Shown here: positions 40,505 through 45,124 of the stretch, piece by piece
Layout of the letters: every line of letters begins with the position of its first letter
Position numbering within the stretch: the stretch's first letter is position 1
Origin: Frankiaceae bacterium
GTDB taxonomy: Bacteria; Actinomycetota; Actinomycetes; JAFAQI01
DNA: 45,124 bases
Assembly: GCA_025929365.1 (NCBI GenBank)
Contig: JAICMG010000006.1
Coordinates: 1-45,124, forward strand
Direction of reading: 5' to 3'
Notes under the pieces: generated by a model
Told to the model about the DNA's origin: nothing
What the model saw: only the letters and a program-made list of their open reading frames with translations
Databases searched by the model: none
Translations under genes and position numbers: made by a program

Positions 40505-42016
40505 TTAGCCGCCGCGGGGATCGTCGGCGGTCAGCTCGTCGACGAGGACTCGCCTGAGCAGCTTGCCGGTCGGCGTGACGGGCAGCTCGTCGCGGAACAC
40601 GATCCGGTCCGGCGTGCGACTACCGCGCAGCGACTTGCGGGCGAAGGCGCGCAGCTCTTCCGGATCCACCTCTCGATGGGGCGCTCCGTCGTCCGGCGAG
40701 TGCAGCACGACCACCGCGACGATGCACTCGCCCCACTCGTCGTCCGGTACGCCGACGACGGCGACTTCGTGGACATCAGGGTGTTCGACGAGGACGTCCT
40801 CGACCTCGGCGGGTGCGATGTTCTCGCCGCCGCGGATGATCGTGTCGTCGGCGCGGCCCTCGATGAAGAGGTAGCCGTCGGGATCGATCCAGGCGCGGTC
40901 CCGGGTCGGGAACCAGCCGTCCGCGTCGACGGCGCTGCCCGAGAGGTACTCACCCGACACCTGCGGACCGCGGACGAAGAGCTCGCCGGTCTCACCCGCG
41001 CCGAGAACACGGCCGTCCTCGTCGCGGACCTGGGCCTCGATGCCCGGGATCAGCCTGCCGGCGCTGGACAGCCGCGCCTGCACTGCGGGCTCGTCGCTGG
41101 TGAGCGCAGCCCGATGGTCGTCGGCGTCGAGCAGCGCGATCGTGCTCGACGTCTCGGTCAGGCCGTAGGCGTTGACGAATCCGGTCTCCGGAAACGCCTT
41201 GAGTGCTGCTGCGAGGACCGGGTGACTCACGCGCGCGCCGCCGTACGCGATCGAGCGAAGCGTCGGTGCGGCGGCCTGGGCGCCGCCGAGGTGGTCGACG
41301 ATCCGCGCGAGCATCGTCGGGACGACCATGGCATTGGTGATGCCTTCGTCGACGACCGTGGCAAGCCAGCGATCCGCCGCGAAGTCCGGCAGGTGCACGA
41401 CGCGTCGGCCGGCGGCGGTGTTCGTCAGCACGGTGCCGACGCCCGCCACGTGGTACGGCGGGACCGAGACGAGCGCTGCATCGGCTTCGTCTGCCGAGCC
41501 AGGGTCAACGGTTTGCAGCACGTAAGAGACAAGGTGTGAGTGGCGCAGGATCACGCCCTTGGGTGCGCTCGTCGTACCGCTCGTGAAAAGGAGCACCGCC
41601 GTCGACTCGTCGTCGACGTCGACGAAGTCCGGTTCCGCTTCGGGCAGTGCGAGCAGATCGCTCGTCGTCACCACCGGCACGCCGGAAGGCAGGTGCGGCA
41701 GGTATGTCTCGTCGGCAACGACGAGCGGGGTGTCCAGCTGACGGATCAGGTCAGCGAGCTGCTCGTCGGAGAGCCGGTAGTTGAGCGGCGCTGCCGGCAC
41801 GCCGGCGTGCGCTGCCGCGAACAGCGCGACGTGGAACGCGGGACCCGACAGGCCGACGTAGGCGAGGGTGCGCGCGTGCGAGGCCTGCAGGTGCGCCGCG
41901 GCGCTTCGGGCGCGCCGGTCGAGGTCGGCGAACGTCATGCCGCCGTCGCGGGCGCCGACCGCGATCCGTTCCGGCACCATCCCGTTCGCAAGGTCGAGCA
42001 ACAGCGTCAGGCTCAC
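40505..42016 (-). CDS. Acyl-CoA synthetase (AMP-forming)
   Basis: About 503 residues of the ANL superfamily. A3 motif LLFTSGTTSAPKGVILRH, A5 NAYGLTETS, A7 GWFPTRDRAWIDPDG, A8 GRADDTIIRGGENIAPAEVEDVL, and the A10 lysine PVTPTGKLLRRVL are all present, so the enzyme should be active. It activates a carboxylic acid to its CoA thioester through an acyl-adenylate. The GTG at 42016 overlaps the Rieske stop (GTGA); the long upstream extension of the track ORF is spurious. It is the central gene of the operon, feeding CoA esters to the crotonase and CoA transferase. Substrate class not decidable. Confidence 0.92.
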   Translation of the reverse strand: MSLTLLLDLANGMVPERIAVGARDGGMTFADLDRRARSAAAHLQASHARTLAYVGLSGPAFHVALFAAAHAGVPAAPLNYRLSDEQLADLIRQLDTPLVVADETYLPHLPSGVPVVTTSDLLALPEAEPDFVDVDDESTAVLLFTSGTTSAPKGVILRHSHLVSYVLQTVDPGSADEADAALVSVPPYHVAGVGTVLTNTAAGRRVVHLPDFAADRWLATVVDEGITNAMVVPTMLARIVDHLGGAQAAAPTLRSIAYGGARVSHPVLAAALKAFPETGFVNAYGLTETSSTIALLDADDHRAALTSDEPAVQARLSSAGRLIPGIEAQVRDEDGRVLGAGETGELFVRGPQVSGEYLSGSAVDADGWFPTRDRAWIDPDGYLFIEGRADDTIIRGGENIAPAEVEDVLVEHPDVHEVAVVGVPDDEWGECIVAVVVLHSPDDGAPHREVDPEELRAFARKSLRGSRTPDRIVFRDELPVTPTGKLLRRVLVDELTADDPRGG

Positions 42017-43176
42017 GGCTGGGTTTCTCCCTGGGGGTGAAGTCGACGGAGCGCATGGGTGAGGACGGCGTGGCGGTGTTGCAGCCCAGGCTCGTTGCGC
42101 CCGAACACCAAGTGGGGCGACAGGCCGGTCTCGAGGTTCGCCTGCAACCGCGTCGCGAGTGCGTAGTCCTCGTCGCGCACCGTGTGATGGGCGTAGTCGA
42201 AGACCGCCTCGGCACCCGCGCGGGCCTCGGCGGTGTCGAGTGGGAAGCGCCAGGCGTTCTGGTGGAAGGTCGTCGACTCGCCCGGACGGCTGCCCGGGTA
42301 GACGCGGAAGATCTCGCCGTTGACCGCGGTCACGGACAGCACGACGTTCGGGTAGATCGCGTAGATCACCGTGAGGCGGTCGAGCGGCACCCACTCGTCC
42401 TCCGGGGCGTCGCCGACGTCGTCGATCGCCCGAAGCGGGAACACCAGGCGGTGGTGCGGGCCGAAGCTGTCGAACACGGTGCAGTTGCTGAGCGCGATCG
42501 TCGCGAATGTCGACGCGTGCACGGTCGCGAAGTGGTAGTTCTCGGCGAACGTGTCGACGGCGAGCTTCCAGTTGACGGGTACGTCGAGCCGCTTCTCGCC
42601 GATCGGGTTCCACGTGCCGAAGGCCCACGACTCGAGCTGCGGGCCCAGCTCGCCGAGGTGAGCCGCGACGTCGAGCTCGGCGCCCGGCTCGAGTCCGAGC
42701 CAGAGGAATCCGGCGTACTCTGCCGCCGGCAGCTCTGGCAGCCGGGCGGCTACCGACTGCTCAGGGGTGAAGCCTTCATCGCCGGGTACCCCCACCACTT
42801 TGCCCGTGAGGTCGTAGGTCCACGAGTGATACGGGCAGGCGAGCCGTTGCGCAGCGCCGCAGCCGCTCGCGATCGGTGCCTGTCGATGCCGGCAGATGTT
42901 GTGGAACGCGCGGACCTTGCCGTCCTTCGCGCGCGTGAGCAGGACGGGCGTGCCCATCACGTCCTTGACGGCGTACGTTCCCGGCTTGGGGAGCTCGCGC
43001 GAGTAGCCGACGAGCTGCGGAGCGGCGCGCACCAGCTCGCGCTCCTGGGCGAAGCGCTCAGGATCCGTGTAGTGCGCCGCGGGCTCCAGCCGCTCGGTGT
43101 CCGTCATGTCGGTCGTCTGCTCCGCGCGCAGCTTCATCGCCCGCCGCATGACGTCGATCAGCTCGTCACGGTTCAC
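42013..43176 (-). CDS. Rieske non-haem iron oxygenase, alpha subunit
   Basis: About 387 residues. The Rieske [2Fe-2S] ligands are Cys95-x-His97 (NICRHRQAP) and Cys114-x2-His117 (LACPYHSW). The catalytic domain shows NWKLAVDTFAENYHFATVHAS, providing the two His of the facial triad. Related enzymes mono- or dioxygenate aromatic rings, steroids (KshA-type) or N/O-methyl groups. No ferredoxin, reductase or beta subunit is encoded beside it, so electrons must come from elsewhere. The GTG at 43176 is 7 bp after the thiolase-like stop and precedes NRDELIDVMRRAM. The track start at 43260 overlaps the previous gene with Arg-rich sequence and is rejected. Confidence 0.92.
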   Translation of the reverse strand: MNRDELIDVMRRAMKLRAEQTTDMTDTERLEPAAHYTDPERFAQERELVRAAPQLVGYSRELPKPGTYAVKDVMGTPVLLTRAKDGKVRAFHNICRHRQAPIASGCGAAQRLACPYHSWTYDLTGKVVGVPGDEGFTPEQSVAARLPELPAAEYAGFLWLGLEPGAELDVAAHLGELGPQLESWAFGTWNPIGEKRLDVPVNWKLAVDTFAENYHFATVHASTFATIALSNCTVFDSFGPHHRLVFPLRAIDDVGDAPEDEWVPLDRLTVIYAIYPNVVLSVTAVNGEIFRVYPGSRPGESTTFHQNAWRFPLDTAEARAGAEAVFDYAHHTVRDEDYALATRLQANLETGLSPHLVFGRNEPGLQHRHAVLTHALRRLHPQGETQP

Positions 43177-43183
43177 GTCGGCT

Positions 43184-44644
43184 TCACCAGCTCGCCGTGT
43201 TCTTGCCGGCGTCGGTCGTGACCTTGACCTCGACGCCGACCAGCTCGCGGGACTCGGCATCTTCGAGGAGGTCTGGCTCGTACACGCGCGCGAGCGTGCG
43301 GCCGGCGGGTACGTCGAGGACGAGCAGCGCAGACTGCGGTCCTTGGCGGTCGTGGGCGACGGTGTACGCCGCGACGGTCGCGGTCCCGTCGTAGGTGTCG
43401 ACGAGCGCTCGCCGCGGCTGTGCGGCGTCGACCTCGGCCTGGACGTCGGGCGCCGCGGTCCAGCCTGGCGTGGTCCGGTAGATCGCGGCGACGTGCTTCT
43501 GCATGTGCATGCCGACGCCCGTCACGAGGGCGTGACCGCCGTCAGCGCGAAGCCGCTCCACCGAAGTCGCGATGCCGTGCAGCAGGTAGCCGCTGCCCGG
43601 GCCTCCCGCGAACGGCAGGCCGCCGGTGACGGTGAGCCCGCGCGAGTCGAGCGGGTCCAGCCCGAGTGCGTCGCTCGCCAGAGTCAATGACGACGGGAAG
43701 CAGGAGTAGAGGTCGAAGCAGGTGACCTCACCGAGGTCGATGCCGGCGGCCTGGAGCGCGGTGCGACCGGTGATCCGCATCGCGGCGGACGCGGCCATGT
43801 TGTCCCGCTCGGCGACGCCCGCCGGGTCTTCGGCGTAGGAGCTGCTGGCGAGGTAGACCCGCTTGTCCGTCGGGATGCCGAGCGCGTCGGCCTTCTCCGC
43901 GGTGGTCACGAGGAGAGCGGCCGCCATGTCGACGTCCATCACCGACACCTCGTGCTTGGTGTACGGCCAGCCGACGTAGCGGTTGTCCGGACTTGCGGTC
44001 TGCACCTGCTCCACCGTCAGCACCTCGGGCGTCCAGGCGTGCGGGTTGGCCGCCGCGGTCGGCGTCATCGCCGCCATGACCGCTGCCATCTCGCGGGAGT
44101 ACGTCGTGAGGTCGCTGCCGCGCGCGGCGCGACGCGCGGTGTCCCACAGGGGGAAAGTCTCCCAGGCCTGGAACACCTCGTGCGCGAGCTCGACCGCGGG
44201 CGGCGGCGTCCACGGAAACGGTGACGGTGGGGTTTCGCGGAACGACCATGCCGGCTTCTCACCGGCCCGCTTCAGCGCCTTCTTGGTGGCGAGTGCCTCG
44301 GCGCCGACGATCAGTGCCGAGTCCAGCTCGCCGCGCTGCATCGCCTCCGCGGTCTGCGCGACGAGCACCTGCGGGATGGTGCCGCCGATGCCGGAGTAGA
44401 GCGTGTGGCCGGGCGTTGCGCCGAGTCGCTCGGCCAGCCGGCCGGCCGGGTCGTCGTACGGCCAGGTCTGGCAGTACACGACCTGGATCGCGTCGAGTGT
44501 GGCGAGGAGGTCGGGCGCTCCGGCGTCCTCGGCCGCGGCTCGGGCAACCTGCTCCCACGAGACCAAGGGCTCGGGTGCCTGGCCGGGGGGTCGCACCGTC
44601 TGCTGTGCGACCCCGACGATGCAGAGGTCCCGCGGGTTGCTCAC
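43184..44644 (-). CDS. Thiolase-like protein (TLP1/SCP2-thiolase type) with extra C-terminal domain
   Basis: About 486 residues. The N-terminal thiolase fold is seen (CIVGVAQQTVR, DSALIVGAEALATKKAL). The usual nucleophile loop with Cys is replaced by HTLYSGIGGTIPQ, and the second active-site Cys region reads GVGMHMQKHVAA. The NEAF position is DLYSCFPSSLTLA. After 415 a beta-rich module (TATVAAYTVAHDRQGPQ... VKVTTDAGKNTASW) matches the additional C-terminal domain of TLP1 proteins. Members often lack classical thiolase activity. The GTG at 44644 overlaps the P450 stop (GTGA). In the operon it may bind or act on acyl-CoA intermediates of side-chain degradation, by inference. Confidence 0.88.
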   Translation of the reverse strand: MSNPRDLCIVGVAQQTVRPPGQAPEPLVSWEQVARAAAEDAGAPDLLATLDAIQVVYCQTWPYDDPAGRLAERLGATPGHTLYSGIGGTIPQVLVAQTAEAMQRGELDSALIVGAEALATKKALKRAGEKPAWSFRETPPSPFPWTPPPAVELAHEVFQAWETFPLWDTARRAARGSDLTTYSREMAAVMAAMTPTAAANPHAWTPEVLTVEQVQTASPDNRYVGWPYTKHEVSVMDVDMAAALLVTTAEKADALGIPTDKRVYLASSSYAEDPAGVAERDNMAASAAMRITGRTALQAAGIDLGEVTCFDLYSCFPSSLTLASDALGLDPLDSRGLTVTGGLPFAGGPGSGYLLHGIATSVERLRADGGHALVTGVGMHMQKHVAAIYRTTPGWTAAPDVQAEVDAAQPRRALVDTYDGTATVAAYTVAHDRQGPQSALLVLDVPAGRTLARVYEPDLLEDAESRELVGVEVKVTTDAGKNTASW

Positions 44645-45124
44645 GATGGTGCTCCTGTCGTGCACGGCAGCGACTTGATGCCGTGGAAGAACGCCGACCG
44701 CAGCCGAGTGGGCTCCGCGGTGGCCGCCAGATTGGGCGCCCGCACGTAGAGCTCGTCGAGCATGACTGCGATCTCGAGCTTCGCCAGCTGCGCGCCGAGG
44801 CAGAAGTGGGTCCCGAGACCGCCGAAGGCGACGTGCGGGCCGGGCTCGCGCGTGAGGTCGAAGCGGTGGGGATCGGTGAAGACGCGCTCGTCGCGGTTGG
44901 CCGACAGGTAGTGCATGACGACCCAGTCTCCTGCTTCGATGTGCTGGCCGGCTATCTCGACGTCGGTCGTTGCGGTGCGGCGGAAGTGCAGGACCGGCGT
45001 CGACCAGCGGAGCAGCTCGTCGATGACGGCCGGGGTGGCGCCGCCGCGCCTCGCCATCAACGCCCGCTGCTGCGGGTGGTGGGACAACGCGTGGATCGCG
45101 TGGCTGAGGGTGTTGCGGGTCGTC
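44641..45124 (-). CDS. Cytochrome P450, C-terminal part (runs off window)
   Basis: The reading frame is open to the right edge; only the last 161 codons or so are in the window. Visible elements are TTRNTLSHAIHAL of the I-helix, the ExxR of the K-helix (DELLRWSTPV), the meander-region block NRDERVFTDPHRFDL, and the haem-binding loop FGGLGTHFCLGAQLAKLE with the axial Cys. It resembles actinobacterial CYP124/125/142-like or related soluble P450s, but assignment within the superfamily is not safe from a fragment. It is the first visible gene of the operon and likely hydroxylates the substrate. The start lies outside the window. Confidence 0.95.
   Translation of the reverse strand, partial: TTRNTLSHAIHALSHHPQQRALMARRGGATPAVIDELLRWSTPVLHFRRTATTDVEIAGQHIEAGDWVVMHYLSANRDERVFTDPHRFDLTREPGPHVAFGGLGTHFCLGAQLAKLEIAVMLDELYVRAPNLAATAEPTRLRSAFFHGIKSLPCTTGAPS

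Noticed and set aside
40040-41539. Long plus-strand ORF (499 aa) opposite the acyl-CoA ligase
   Set aside because: Arg/Asp/Val-rich shadow typical of high-GC antisense frames; no domain, and the minus-strand ligase has all ANL motifs.

Overview
The window is GC-rich chromosomal DNA from a free-living actinobacterium. The case rests on many GTG starts, stop/start overlaps of the GTGA or ATGA type, leaderless promoters with a TANNNT box six bases before the start codon, an FprA-type ferredoxin reductase, an Rpf-like transglycosylase behind a ydaO (c-di-AMP) riboswitch, an ECF41 sigma factor, and many TetR and acyl-CoA genes. I see no rRNA, tRNA, CRISPR array, prophage, transposase or integrase, and I cannot place the genus from sequence alone.

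Layout. 1-200: three copies of a 32-bp tandem repeat. 0.2-2.8 kb (minus): SCO6745-type protein, SDR dehydrogenase and pirin, with a MarR-like dyad in front of pirin. 3.0-3.6 kb: c-di-AMP riboswitch and a small secreted Rpf-domain protein. 3.6-5.9 kb: two-gene ABC-2 exporter and a divergent secreted COG4315-like protein. 5.9-9.1 kb: MpaB/DUF2236 oxygenase divergent from a TetR gene over a perfect 10-bp-arm dyad, then an orphan methyl-accepting protein. 9.2-12.7 kb (plus): SDR, old-yellow-enzyme reductase, carboxymuconolactone-decarboxylase-like protein and ECF41 sigma factor, with an ECF41-type promoter at the junction of the second and third genes. 12.9-17.0 kb: MoxR-DUF58-transglutaminase operon. 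17.0-20.5 kb (minus): DUF445, Abi-alpha-like, small AAA ATPase, small membrane protein. 20.5-23.4 kb: fprA and an MFS transporter. 23.4-28.1 kb (minus): TetR, enoyl-CoA hydratase, DMT permease, large secreted alpha/beta hydrolase. 28.1-36.3 kb: a second TetR, then a branched-chain-amino-acid-type ABC system (divergent lipoprotein binding protein, fused LivH-LivM permease, LivG, LivF) with two unusual surface/membrane proteins between. 36.3-45.1 kb (minus): an eight-gene catabolic operon running off the right edge.

How the genes fit together. The right-hand operon reads P450, thiolase-like protein, Rieske oxygenase, acyl-CoA ligase, crotonase, CaiB-type CoA transferase, YtcJ-like amidohydrolase, methyltransferase. 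Six of its seven junctions overlap or nearly so, so it is probably one transcript for oxidising, CoA-activating and degrading a hydrophobic carboxylate. The neighbouring Liv-type importer could supply substrate, but that is inference. The most striking feature is that two adjacent genes of this operon, the crotonase and the CoA transferase, both read as circular permutations of their families. The best-supported regulatory elements are the riboswitch, the ECF41-type promoter and the TetR dyad.
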